DNA of 15,423 nucleotides from Archaeoglobi archaeon (GTDB lineage Archaea; Halobacteriota; Archaeoglobi; Archaeoglobales; Archaeoglobaceae): positions 1 to 15,423 of the forward strand of contig JAPDIT010000029.1 in the NCBI GenBank assembly GCA_029259455.1. Reading direction: 5' to 3'. The notes under the pieces were generated by a model. That model saw nothing but the letters and a program-made list of their open reading frames with translations, did not search any database and was not told the origin of the DNA. Below are positions 7,640 through 15,258 of the stretch, piece after piece. The position numbers and the translations under genes were made by a program. Each line of letters starts with the position of its first letter. The stretch's first letter is position 1.

Positions 7640-8047
7640 ATGAGGGGCGAGAAGCTAACAAAGAAGTGGAGGTTGATAAAGCTCTCAAGAACGCATCACA
7701 GTGATTTTGCGGTACGCTTCATTGAGGAAATGCTTGAGGATGATGAGAGGCTTTACAGCTTTTCCGTTAAGTACGGAAGGGATAAAGGAAGAGAAGTTAA
7801 GAAAGATCTGCCTTTAAAGGATTTCACTGAAATTGCAGAGTTTCTCGGTATGTTCACAGGTGTTGGTGTTAGTGAGGGTAAAGATGGCGTGATGTTCGAC
7901 GGCTGCCCAGGTAGGGAAATGACTGAGGTGAAGAAAAAAGAGGTCTGCACAGGTTTTCTGGTGGGCTTTTTCAAGGCCTTTGGCTACGATGTAGAGATCA
8001 ATGCGGTTTGCGGGGAAAGGTGCAGGGTTGAGGTAAAATTAAAGTGA
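7640..8047 (+). CDS. Small V4R-like / hydrocarbon-binding-like protein with four cysteines
   Basis: The product has 135 residues and no membrane segment or signal peptide. Its C-terminal half reads FDGCPGRE, EVCTGFLVGFFKAFGYDVEI and CGERCRVEV. This order of a Cys before a Gly-rich helix, then a short Cys-x3-Cys next to a final strand, resembles V4R domains, which bind small hydrophobic ligands or metals. L-2-amino-thiazoline-4-carboxylate hydrolase-like proteins share a similar CP...C...C pattern. Cysteines lie at 89, 103, 124 and 128, a plausible metal or cluster site. The N-terminal half has no motif I recognise. Its AGGTGA site (7631-7636) overlaps the stop of the membrane-protein gene. 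Its last 9 bases overlap the convergent arcS gene. The V4R assignment is by pattern only. Confidence 0.72.
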   Translation: MRGEKLTKKWRLIKLSRTHHSDFAVRFIEEMLEDDERLYSFSVKYGRDKGREVKKDLPLKDFTEIAEFLGMFTGVGVSEGKDGVMFDGCPGREMTEVKKKEVCTGFLVGFFKAFGYDVEINAVCGERCRVEVKLK

Positions 8048-9610
8048 AAATTTCCTTTTCACCCTTACCGCTACGCCTCTCTCGCTCTCTGCCATCTCTC
8101 TGCCACTCATAGCTGAAATTCCAACTCCAAAAATGCTGCTGTTGTGGAAGACAACGAGGTCGTTCGGTCTTATATTTTCATCAGCTTTCACAACGCCTCC
8201 GGCGAAAATTGTGCCTTTAACGTCAAAATCGCCAATTTCTACCGTGTAGATGTTTTTCTCAAGAAGACACGCGGCAATATCTTCATAGATGTCAAGCATC
8301 CCGTAGATTCTGTCGACTCTCGCTAACCTTTTTCTGCCCTCAAAAAGCTCTAAATCCGGATACCTGCCTTTAACCTCTCCATTCCACGAAATGCCAAACT
8401 GGTATGACAGCATGTGGTCAATTATTCTGCGGTAAAGGTCAACCCTTTCGTATCCTTCAATTTCCCGTTTAAGGCATTCAATTGATTCATCGCTCAAAAT
8501 GTTGTCATTAGCTGTATAAACAACCTCTGCCTCAATTTCATTCTCAATTCTCTCAACAACTTTCCTGTAGCCCCCCGTAACGTGCGCGATAACTTTTGAG
8601 AATCCGCCTTTTTCTATGAACCTCTTCAGCCATTTCGACACAAATGAAATCTCCTCATCACTCCAGTATCCCGTCACAGGAGTGTCGTAGTTAACTGCTG
8701 GGTATAGAAGTTCGAGTTCCCTCGGAACGACGAGCGGTGAGGAGATGATGATTTCGTTAACGTTAATCTTTACCTTGCTCCTCAGAAATCGGTGGGTTCT
8801 TGAGGTCAGGTAAGGCTTTCTGGCAGTGCAGGGCAGAAGCAATACAGCATCGCTGAACGGCTGGTAGCATTCGAGCGCCCTGTTGAAGAAGTACTTGACT
8901 TCAAACCTGTTGAAGCTTTCTGTAGCTGAAAAGTTACACCTCGATTTTTTGAATCTGGGAAAAACGCTGTGGTCTCGCAGTACATCGCTAAAGCGAAGAG
9001 CTGAGGTTAGCTCTGGATTAAGCTTCACCTTGGACTCGACGTAGTTTCTTAGCTCCTCCTCAAGAATCAACCTGCGACACTTCTCCACCTCCATCCTCAG
9101 CATCTCGGTGTTGTGCCTTGCAACAGTCTCATAGAGATTATCAACTTCGTCAACAGGCTTGCCTTGACAGTGGATACAGTTGCAAGGAAACCTCTGAAGT
9201 TTTTCCACCTGAACCTCAATTTCACCCATGAGAAAAACGCCGCTGTAAGCCTTTGCTATGGCAAGGACATTGTCAACAAGGTCGGCTCCGAGATATACCA
9301 GGAGTGAAACGTTCGAAGGTAAAGCTGAAGATGCTGCGTAAACCGGCTTTTTTCCAGTTTCCTCAAAAGTCTGCACGAGCTGTTTTGGAGATAAGAGATG
9401 AAGGGAGGTTAGAACCTCAACTTCTTCATTTTGAGGCTTAAGTCTTTCGTAGAGCTCTTCGTTTAAAAATTTTAGAGATGTTGGGGCTAGGCCAAAATCC
9501 CATTCTGGAATTTCTTTAACCTCAAGCATTGCTGGAGTTGCGATAGTTCGCCCGTCGATTTCAATCTTTCCGGCTCTTGCAAACCCTTCTCTCTTTTCAT
9601 GGTAGAACAT
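8039..9610 (-). CDS. arcS: Archaeosine synthase ArcS (TgtA2-type, with PUA domain)
   Basis: This 523-residue protein is a TGT paralogue. It has a shortened TGT-like N-terminal region with a zinc site in PCNCIHCQG (Cys143, 145, 148) and ARHN (His166). The ArcS-specific motif PC-x3-KPY-x2-S-x2-H is complete at residues 260-273. A C-terminal PUA domain ends in FGVGISAMSGREMAESERGVAVRV. Compared with the neighbouring TgtA, the LGxDL..D segment sits about 130 residues earlier, so roughly the first half of the barrel, including the guanine-binding Asp region, is absent. Family role: addition of lysine or an amino group to preQ0 at tRNA position 15, in some archaea together with the radical SAM protein RaSEA, to form archaeosine. 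ATG 9610 lies inside the end of tgtA (14-bp overlap), pointing to translational coupling. It ends tail-to-tail with the V4R-like gene. Confidence 0.93.
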   Translation of the reverse strand: MFYHEKREGFARAGKIEIDGRTIATPAMLEVKEIPEWDFGLAPTSLKFLNEELYERLKPQNEEVEVLTSLHLLSPKQLVQTFEETGKKPVYAASSALPSNVSLLVYLGADLVDNVLAIAKAYSGVFLMGEIEVQVEKLQRFPCNCIHCQGKPVDEVDNLYETVARHNTEMLRMEVEKCRRLILEEELRNYVESKVKLNPELTSALRFSDVLRDHSVFPRFKKSRCNFSATESFNRFEVKYFFNRALECYQPFSDAVLLLPCTARKPYLTSRTHRFLRSKVKINVNEIIISSPLVVPRELELLYPAVNYDTPVTGYWSDEEISFVSKWLKRFIEKGGFSKVIAHVTGGYRKVVERIENEIEAEVVYTANDNILSDESIECLKREIEGYERVDLYRRIIDHMLSYQFGISWNGEVKGRYPDLELFEGRKRLARVDRIYGMLDIYEDIAACLLEKNIYTVEIGDFDVKGTIFAGGVVKADENIRPNDLVVFHNSSIFGVGISAMSGREMAESERGVAVRVKRKFSL

Positions 9611-11042
9611 TCAGCTCACCATTCGGTGGGAGATTTTGAAGGTGCTTCGCCCAGGCTTTTGACACGTATATCTTGAACTTTTTTCCTCTGTTGGCGTTCA
9701 TAAGCTCTATGAGTGTCTCAGATGCTACCTTCAACGCCTCTTCCTCAATCACATCCTCATTCGGAATCTCAGCATGACCTGCAGGGTATGTTTCGAGCAT
9801 CTCTGTCGGGACGGGGCCAAAGACAGGTCTGAGGTATATTTGGGCATAAACTCCAAAGTCTGATGAAACGGTAACCTCATCTGGAAGTTCCACGTTTTTC
9901 ACAGCTTTTCGATGCCTTTTTACTGCAGGACGGTAAAGGCTGTCGAGGCCAGTGTAAAGAAACTTCCTTTTCATCTTTGGGTCAGCGCGCTCCAGTAATT
10001 CCTGATATTCTGCAATCAGCCTCCACCCTGCGAGCATGCTGGGATGCGCCCTTACCCTTTTCTCAACAAGCTCAAAAAGCGAGTTCTCCTTTATTGCCTG
10101 TTTTATCGTCTCTATTTCCTGAAAGCTTACGTAGAGGTTGTGCTCAGCTATCAGCCTCTCCCTCTCACCTTTCTCCATCCTCCTCAACTCTTCAGGCTCG
10201 TGATTTGAACAGACGGGGCACTTGCAGGGGAAGTAGTTCATCTCGGAGAGCTTCTTAGTTCCGTAAACTGTGAGGTAACGATCATCCTTCGCGTAAAGAG
10301 CGTACGCTGCTGAGTCGAAAAGGTCGCATCCAAGTGCAACGGCCATTGCGAAAAGCATCGGATGCCCGCAGCCGAAGAGATGAACTGGCTCAACCGGAAG
10401 AGCGCTCCTAACCTCAAGAATTACCTTTGCCAAATCCCTGAAGCGGTATGAATCCATGAGGGGGACGACCGCACCTATTGGATAGATGTCACCACCAATT
10501 TTCCTCGCCTCTCCTGCAGCATACCTCCTCAACTCAGGGTGTGTTGAACCCTGCACAGGAACGGCCAGTAAGTTTTCGGCATCGCCAAGTATTTCCCTCG
10601 CTTCTCTCTCCCTCTCAAGCGTGATTTTCAGGTCTGATTCGGCAGTGGTGAAATCAGCATCGGGTGGTGTTGGGATGTCTAAGGGGACTACTATGTCGGA
10701 ACCAATCTGTCTTTGAAATTCCACGATTTCAGCATTCTTAACCTCAACATCACCGTAAACCATCAGCTGGTAACTTCCGCTATCCGTCATTACGGGCATA
10801 TCCGTTTCAAGGATGCCGTGGACACCTCTCTCCAGAGCTTCTTCCCTCATGCTCCTGTATATTATGTAGGAGTTGGTAATGATTGCCTGAGCTCCAAACT
10901 TTTTCATCTCATCTGCCTTAATAAACGGGATGTTAGGGTTAATTACGGGCAGAATTGCTGGAGTTTCTATTCTGCCGTGCGGTGTGTCAATTCTGCAAAT
11001 CCTGCCCATCGCATCTTTGTCGAGAATCTCGAACTTCTGCAT
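9597..11042 (-). CDS. tgtA: Archaeal tRNA-guanine(15) transglycosylase, PUA-less
   Basis: The 481-residue protein exchanges guanine 15 of tRNA for preQ0, the first tRNA-bound step of archaeosine synthesis. Visible features are MTDSGSYQ (Asp87, base binding), VPVQGSTHPELR, HLFGCGHPMLF, LFDSAAYALYA (nucleophile Asp243) and the zinc site Cys273, Cys275, Cys278 and His301. C-terminal C1/C2-like segments follow (FGPVPTEML, YPAGHAEIP), but the chain stops about 100 residues short of the full archaeal length. The terminal PUA domain that normally grips the tRNA acceptor arm is missing. ATG 11042 is the natural start (MQKFEILDKD, then GRIETPAILPV). A TATA-like box about 21-28 bp upstream suggests a leaderless message. 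arcS follows with a 14-bp overlap and brings its own PUA domain. Confidence 0.95.
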   Translation of the reverse strand: MQKFEILDKDAMGRICRIDTPHGRIETPAILPVINPNIPFIKADEMKKFGAQAIITNSYIIYRSMREEALERGVHGILETDMPVMTDSGSYQLMVYGDVEVKNAEIVEFQRQIGSDIVVPLDIPTPPDADFTTAESDLKITLEREREAREILGDAENLLAVPVQGSTHPELRRYAAGEARKIGGDIYPIGAVVPLMDSYRFRDLAKVILEVRSALPVEPVHLFGCGHPMLFAMAVALGCDLFDSAAYALYAKDDRYLTVYGTKKLSEMNYFPCKCPVCSNHEPEELRRMEKGERERLIAEHNLYVSFQEIETIKQAIKENSLFELVEKRVRAHPSMLAGWRLIAEYQELLERADPKMKRKFLYTGLDSLYRPAVKRHRKAVKNVELPDEVTVSSDFGVYAQIYLRPVFGPVPTEMLETYPAGHAEIPNEDVIEEEALKVASETLIELMNANRGKKFKIYVSKAWAKHLQNLPPNGELNVLP

Positions 11043-11062
11043 TGAACCGAATAGTCTACTTG

Positions 11063-11070
11063 GATATTAA
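11063..11070 (-). promoter_or_regulatory. Probable TATA box for tgtA-arcS
   Basis: On the minus strand the sequence reads TTAATATC, centred about 25 bp before the tgtA ATG, which would place the transcription start at or near the start codon. No Shine-Dalgarno site precedes that ATG, in line with a leaderless mRNA. Confidence 0.4.
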
Positions 11071-11149
11071 CACTTCTGCTGTAGGCTGTTTTCCTCAAAT
11101 AGTATCAAAAAACATTAAGAATCTTTTCTAAAGCCCAAAAAGAGAACGG

Positions 11150-11160
11150 TTAAATAGTAT
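11150..11160 (+). promoter_or_regulatory. Probable TATA box for the fwdDBAC operon
   Basis: TTAAATAGTAT lies about 40 bp before the fwdD ATG (11197). A start near 11180-11185 would leave a short leader containing the GGTGAT ribosome site at 11189-11194. The 9-mer AAATAGTAT inside it is repeated at 11097-11105. The rest of the 154-bp divergent region (11043-11196) is AT-rich, and I see no other gene or RNA in it. Confidence 0.45.
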
Positions 11161-11196
11161 TTGTTTGAGACTTCTCTAAAAACTTTTGGTGATAGC

Positions 11197-11565
11197 ATGC
11201 TGGAAGTGGAAGTTATATCTGGTAGAACCCTCAATCAGGGTGCCACTGTTGAAGAGAAACTAACCGACGAGTACTTCAATGCAGTCAATTACGCTGAACT
11301 TAACGAAGAGGACTGGAATGCCCTCGGACTGCAGGAGGGCGACAGAGTAAAGGTAAAGACGGAGTTTGGTGAGGTTGTTGTTTTTGCAAAGAAGGGAGAT
11401 GTGCCGAAAGGGATGATATTTATCCCAATGGGTCCCTACGCGAACATGGTCATCGATCCCTCCACCGACGGAACAGGAATGCCCCAGTTTAAGGGTGTAA
11501 AAGGAACAGTAGAGAAAACGGATGAGAAGGTTTTGAGTGTTAAAGAGCTTCTGGAGGCGATTTAA
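11197..11565 (+). CDS. fwdD: Formylmethanofuran dehydrogenase subunit D (molybdopterin dinucleotide-binding)
   Basis: The 122-residue protein matches FwdD/FmdD, the small molybdopterin-dinucleotide-binding subunit. It carries SGRTLNQG near the start, the strand pair GDRVKVKTEFGEVVV, IPMGPYANMVIDP and TDGTGMPQFKG. Together with FwdB it encloses the tungsten bis-pyranopterin where CO2 is reduced to formate, or formate oxidised. I chose ATG 11197 over the in-frame TTG at 11161 because GGTGAT lies just upstream at 11189-11194 and homologues begin at this point; the 12 extra codons overlap the promoter zone. fwdB starts on the base after the stop codon, so the two are coupled. In Archaeoglobus the complex serves C1 oxidation of acetyl units to CO2 and, in reverse, CO2 fixation. 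Confidence 0.93.
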   Translation: MLEVEVISGRTLNQGATVEEKLTDEYFNAVNYAELNEEDWNALGLQEGDRVKVKTEFGEVVVFAKKGDVPKGMIFIPMGPYANMVIDPSTDGTGMPQFKGVKGTVEKTDEKVLSVKELLEAI

Positions 11566-12828
11566 ATGGCTGAAGAAAATATAGTATGCACTTTTTGTGG
11601 TAGTGTCTGCGACGACGGGCAGTTTGATACTGAGAAGTTCAAATCCAAAAAGTTATGCAAGCTTGGAAGCAGCAAGTTCTCAAAGAAGGAGCGCATTAAG
11701 GCTCCGATGATTGACGGGAAAGAGGTTAGCTATGAGGAGGCCATTGAAAAAGCCGCTGAGATTCTTGTCAATGCTAAGAAGCCTTTGCTTTACGGCTGGG
11801 CCTCCACAGTTAACGAGGCTATCAGGCTTGGTGTGATTCTGACGGAGAAGGTTAGGGGTGTTTACGACCAGTGCGCGAGTGTCTGTCACGCTCCCGGAAC
11901 GCTCGCAGTAATTGAGGAAGGTCTTCCTGGCGGGAGTCTGGGAGCGGTGAAGAACAGGGCAGATGTTGTGATATTCTGGGGATCAAACCCGATGGAGGCT
12001 CACCCGAGACACGGGATGAGGTACTCCATCTCGGCCAAAGGTCTGCTGATCAAGGACAGAAAGCAGAGAAAAGTAATTGTGGTTGACGTAAGGCCGACAA
12101 AGACGGCAAAGCTCGCGGACGAGTTTGTTCAGATCAAGCCCGGATACGATTATCCAATAATCTCTGCTTTAAGGGCGATAATTTCAGGCAATGCCGATGC
12201 CGTGCCGGATGAAGTTGGAGGTGTGAGCAAGGAGAAGCTTGTTGAGCTTGCCGAGACGATGAAGAACGCCAAGTATGGTGTTATTTTCTATGGCCTTGGA
12301 GTTACCCAGTCAAGGGGCAGGGACAGAAACATCGAAAATGCTGTAAAGCTTATTCAGCTCCTCAACCGCCACACGAGATGGATTATCTGGCCAATGAGAG
12401 GCCACTACAACGTTGTTGGTGCTGGAGAAGTTCCTGCATGGGAGGCTGGCTACCAGTATGCCATTGATTTCAGCAGAGGGTATCCGAGGTTTTCTCCTGC
12501 TGAATTTTCAGCGGTTGAGGTTTTGAAGAGGAGAGATTGCGATGCTGCCCTTATAATTGCCTCAGACCCGGTAGCGCACTTCCCCAGGACTGCAGTAAAG
12601 CACCTCAAAAGCATCTCTGTGATTCAGATCGACCCATTCCCGAACATGACAACCTTGGTTGCGAATGTCGTAATCCCTTCAGCAGTAGCGGGACTTGAAG
12701 CAGAAGGAACAGCATACAGGATGGACGGAATCCCGCTGAGGGTCAAGAAGATTGTTGAAACCAACTACTGGAGCGACGAGCAGATTCTGGAGAAGCTGCT
12801 TGAGAAGGTTGAGGAGCTTAAGAGGTGA
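11566..12828 (+). CDS. fwdB: Tungsten formylmethanofuran dehydrogenase catalytic subunit B (cysteine type)
   Basis: The 420-residue protein is a molybdopterin oxidoreductase of the FwdB/FmdB type. The N-terminal CTFCGSVCDD with Cys31 supplies the [4Fe-4S] ligands (Cys8, 11, 15 and 31). The catalytic motif QCASVCHAPG provides Cys107 as the tungsten or molybdenum ligand, followed by His108. The residue equivalent to selenocysteine in some isoenzymes is cysteine here (TGT codon). Further pterin-binding signatures are FWGSNPMEAHPRH, VVDVRPTKTAKLADEF, RGHYNVVGAGE and ASDPVAHFPRTAV. ATG 11566 abuts the fwdD stop, and its ribosome site GGAGGCGAT (11553-11561) lies inside fwdD. Known role: reduction of CO2 to formate, which moves through a tunnel to FwdA. 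The sequence alone cannot decide between W and Mo; the tungsten label follows the nearest family. Confidence 0.95.
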   Translation: MAEENIVCTFCGSVCDDGQFDTEKFKSKKLCKLGSSKFSKKERIKAPMIDGKEVSYEEAIEKAAEILVNAKKPLLYGWASTVNEAIRLGVILTEKVRGVYDQCASVCHAPGTLAVIEEGLPGGSLGAVKNRADVVIFWGSNPMEAHPRHGMRYSISAKGLLIKDRKQRKVIVVDVRPTKTAKLADEFVQIKPGYDYPIISALRAIISGNADAVPDEVGGVSKEKLVELAETMKNAKYGVIFYGLGVTQSRGRDRNIENAVKLIQLLNRHTRWIIWPMRGHYNVVGAGEVPAWEAGYQYAIDFSRGYPRFSPAEFSAVEVLKRRDCDAALIIASDPVAHFPRTAVKHLKSISVIQIDPFPNMTTLVANVVIPSAVAGLEAEGTAYRMDGIPLRVKKIVETNYWSDEQILEKLLEKVEELKR

Positions 12829-12833
12829 TTGTC

Positions 12834-14519
12834 ATGCACCATGCACTGCATATCAAAAATGGTATTGTGATCGACCCCAAAAACGGGGTTAAGGCGGAGA
12901 AGATGGATATTTTCGTCAAAGATGGCAAAATTGTCGAGGAGAGTGAGGTAAAGGGAGAGGATGTAAAGGTTATCGATGCTTCAAACAAGCTCGTCGTTGC
13001 TGGCGGAGTTGACATGCATGCACATATTGCTGGCAGCAAGATAAACACCGGCAGAACAATGCGCCCTGAAGAGATGAGGGTTGTGAGGAACATCGCAAAT
13101 AAGTTTAGGGCTGCTGTCGGGAGAGTTCTGCTCACCTCCCCAGCAATAGGCTATGAGTATGCGAAAATGGGTTACACATCCTCGTTTGAAGCTGCACAGC
13201 CACCAATCGGAGCCCTGCACACACACGAAGAGCTTGACGCAATTCCGATGATCGACAAAGCCGCCCTACCGGTCTTTGGAAACTGGCACTTCGTGTTCAA
13301 GTACGTTGAGGCGAAGGATATCGAGAAACTGAAGACGTTCATCGCATGGGCGCTTGAAAGAACAAAAGGATTTGGTGTCAAGGTTGTGAATCCGGGTGGT
13401 GTTGAGGCTTGGATGTATGGAGGGAATGTGAAGAGTCTCGACGATCAAGTTCCCAGCTTTAACGTCACTCCGAGGGAGATAATAACGTCTCTCATTAAAG
13501 CTGTAGAAGAACTGAAGCTGAACCACTCCGTCCACATACACTGCAACCGCCTAGGCGTGCCAGGAAACTACGAGACCACTATCGAAACAATAAAGCTTGC
13601 AGGTGGGTTCAGCAACGATGCAAGACAGGTTCTCCATGTCACGCACGTGCAGTTCAACGCCTACGCTGGAGACAGCTGGAGAACTGTTTCGAGTGGTGCG
13701 GAGGAGATAGCTAAAACTGTAAACAGCATGGATAACGTAACAATAGACATGGGGCAGCCAATTTTCGGACATGCAACTGCCATGACTGGTGATGCGCCAT
13801 TCCAGTTCACTTTGCACAGGCTGACGGGAGCGAGGTGGAGCAACAAGGACAGCGAGGTTGAGGGTGGAGCAGGAATAGTCCCGCTCGTTTACCTGCCGAA
13901 GAATCCTGTCCATGCACTGCAGTGGGCTATTGGTCTGGAGCTCGGTTTGCTGATTGACAGTGATAAAGTTGTTCTCACAACAGACTACCCAAACGGTGGG
14001 CCTTTCACAGAGTACCCCTACATCATGGCAATGCTGATGAGCAAGAAGATGAGAGAGGGTGAACTTGAGAAGGTCAGCCCATACGTTCAGAAAGCATCAA
14101 ATCTTCCTGCTATCGACACTGAGAAGGCGCTGGAGGAAGTTATTCACATGACCCGCTCTCTGCCAGCGAGAATTCTCGGACTGCCACAGAAGGGACACCT
14201 CGGCGTTGGAGCAGATGCAGACATCGCAATTTACAATCTCAACCCGCTTGAAATTGACACGTCCAATGACTTCGAGAAGGTTTACAAGGCCTTCAAGACC
14301 GCAGAGTACACAATAAAGAGTGGCAGGATTCTGGTAAAGAACGGCGAACTTGTGGATGAGCACTGGGGCAAGACCTACTGGGTCGATGCTACTGGCAAAG
14401 TGGACATGGAAGCAATCAAGCCTGACCTTGAGGACTACTTCAAGTACTACAGTGTAGAACTGCAGAACTACGGTGTTGAGGAAAGGTGGTTGAAGAAACC
14501 AGAGAGGATAGTAATCTAA
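12834..14519 (+). CDS. fwdA: Formylmethanofuran dehydrogenase subunit A (dinuclear-metal amidohydrolase)
   Basis: The 561-residue protein is the amidohydrolase-fold subunit that condenses formate with methanofuran or hydrolyses formylmethanofuran. Metal ligands of the family are visible: DMHAH (His62, His64), GVKVVNPGG (Lys183, normally carboxylated), VHIHCNRLG (His234/236), HVTHVQ (His268/271) and TTDYPNGG (catalytic Asp384). ATG 12834 is preferred over the GTG at 12825, which overlaps the fwdB stop, because GAGGTGAT (12822-12829) sits at good spacing before the ATG and MHHALHIKNG fits family N-termini. The ribosome site overlaps the end of fwdB, so translation is coupled. The length is typical. 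The next gene, fwdC, starts 13 bp downstream. Confidence 0.96.
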   Translation: MHHALHIKNGIVIDPKNGVKAEKMDIFVKDGKIVEESEVKGEDVKVIDASNKLVVAGGVDMHAHIAGSKINTGRTMRPEEMRVVRNIANKFRAAVGRVLLTSPAIGYEYAKMGYTSSFEAAQPPIGALHTHEELDAIPMIDKAALPVFGNWHFVFKYVEAKDIEKLKTFIAWALERTKGFGVKVVNPGGVEAWMYGGNVKSLDDQVPSFNVTPREIITSLIKAVEELKLNHSVHIHCNRLGVPGNYETTIETIKLAGGFSNDARQVLHVTHVQFNAYAGDSWRTVSSGAEEIAKTVNSMDNVTIDMGQPIFGHATAMTGDAPFQFTLHRLTGARWSNKDSEVEGGAGIVPLVYLPKNPVHALQWAIGLELGLLIDSDKVVLTTDYPNGGPFTEYPYIMAMLMSKKMREGELEKVSPYVQKASNLPAIDTEKALEEVIHMTRSLPARILGLPQKGHLGVGADADIAIYNLNPLEIDTSNDFEKVYKAFKTAEYTIKSGRILVKNGELVDEHWGKTYWVDATGKVDMEAIKPDLEDYFKYYSVELQNYGVEERWLKKPERIVI

Positions 14520-14532
14520 GGGGGTGGTAAAG

Positions 14533-15237
14533 GTGATCATCATAAAACCCAAGACGGAGTTTGTTGTGACGGTTGAGGCAGAACTCACACCCGATCTTGC
14601 AGAGAAGGACGTGGAAGAGATCAAGAAGTTCAAGGTGTATTACGGGAAAGATGTAGTTGAGTTGGGAGAGCTCTTTGAGGTAACAAAGGAGGGAGACGAC
14701 AAGAGGCTCGTCCTCGATGGGGACTTCAGCAGGGTGAAGTGGATTGGTTGTAGGATGAGCGATGGCGAGATTGTTGTTAAAGGCAGCGTTGGAGCAAACT
14801 GCGGAGCGTACATGGCTGGTGGTAAAATCGTCATAGAGGGTGATGCAGACGACTGGCTTGGGGCAGAGATGAAGGACGGGGAGATAGTGGTTAAGGGAGA
14901 TGCTGCAAACCTGGTGGGCTGCGCCTACTATGGCGACGCTACCGGAATGAGCGGTGGAAAAATCACGATTGAGGGTAACGCCGGAAACTACATCGGAGAG
15001 AAGATGGCTGGTGGAGAAATAGAGATCAAGGGAAATGCTGGAGATTTCATTGGCACCGAGATGAAGGGAGGTACGATAATCATTCACGGAAACTGCGGAT
15101 TCGTCGGAGGAGACATGAAAGCTGGAGAGATAAAGATTGGCGGAGAGTTCGAGCTGGTGCCCACTTTCGTAAAGCAAGAAGACGCTTGGGTAGGAGACGT
15201 GAACGTGAAGGGAGAGGGTGTTGTAAGAAAACTTTAA
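14533..15237 (+). CDS. fwdC: Formylmethanofuran dehydrogenase subunit C (beta-helix scaffold)
   Basis: This 234-residue protein has an N-terminal segment followed by at least seven beta-helix repeats of about 19 residues, each like GAxMxxGxIxVxG, starting near residues 72, 91, 110, 129, 155, 174 and 192. The fourth contains a seven-residue insert (YYGDATG region). The same fold occurs in the C-terminal domain of glutamate synthase alpha subunits. Known role: FwdC pairs with FwdA and holds the FwdABCD core together. Two GTG starts are possible. The one at 14533 has GGGGGTGG at 14520-14527 at good spacing, while the one at 14524 would add MVK and lies inside that site; family N-termini fit either. 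It is the last gene of the operon and is followed by T-rich sequence. Confidence 0.93.
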   Translation: MIIIKPKTEFVVTVEAELTPDLAEKDVEEIKKFKVYYGKDVVELGELFEVTKEGDDKRLVLDGDFSRVKWIGCRMSDGEIVVKGSVGANCGAYMAGGKIVIEGDADDWLGAEMKDGEIVVKGDAANLVGCAYYGDATGMSGGKITIEGNAGNYIGEKMAGGEIEIKGNAGDFIGTEMKGGTIIIHGNCGFVGGDMKAGEIKIGGEFELVPTFVKQEDAWVGDVNVKGEGVVRKL

Positions 15238-15258
15238 AAATTTTTATTATATTTATGG
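15238..15258 (+). terminator. T-rich terminator after fwdC
   Basis: Directly after the fwdC stop the plus strand reads AAAAATTTTTATTATATTTA, a T-rich run of the kind that ends transcription in euryarchaea. No stable GC hairpin precedes it. The stretch from here to 15309 is AT-rich and shows no gene. Confidence 0.5.

Noticed and set aside
8039..9610. ArcS as a second active transglycosylase
   Set aside because: The N-terminal barrel is about 130 residues shorter than in TgtA and lacks the base-binding region, while the ArcS-specific PC-x3-KPY-x2-S-x2-H motif is complete.
10713..11045. Plus-strand open frame of 110 codons opposite tgtA
   Set aside because: It lies wholly antisense to the well-conserved start of tgtA, has no recognisable domain, and is best explained as a shadow of it.
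14440..15177. Minus-strand open frame of 245 codons opposite fwdC
   Set aside because: It is long only because the fwdC repeats avoid stops on the other strand; its translation mirrors that repeat and shows no independent motif or ribosome site.
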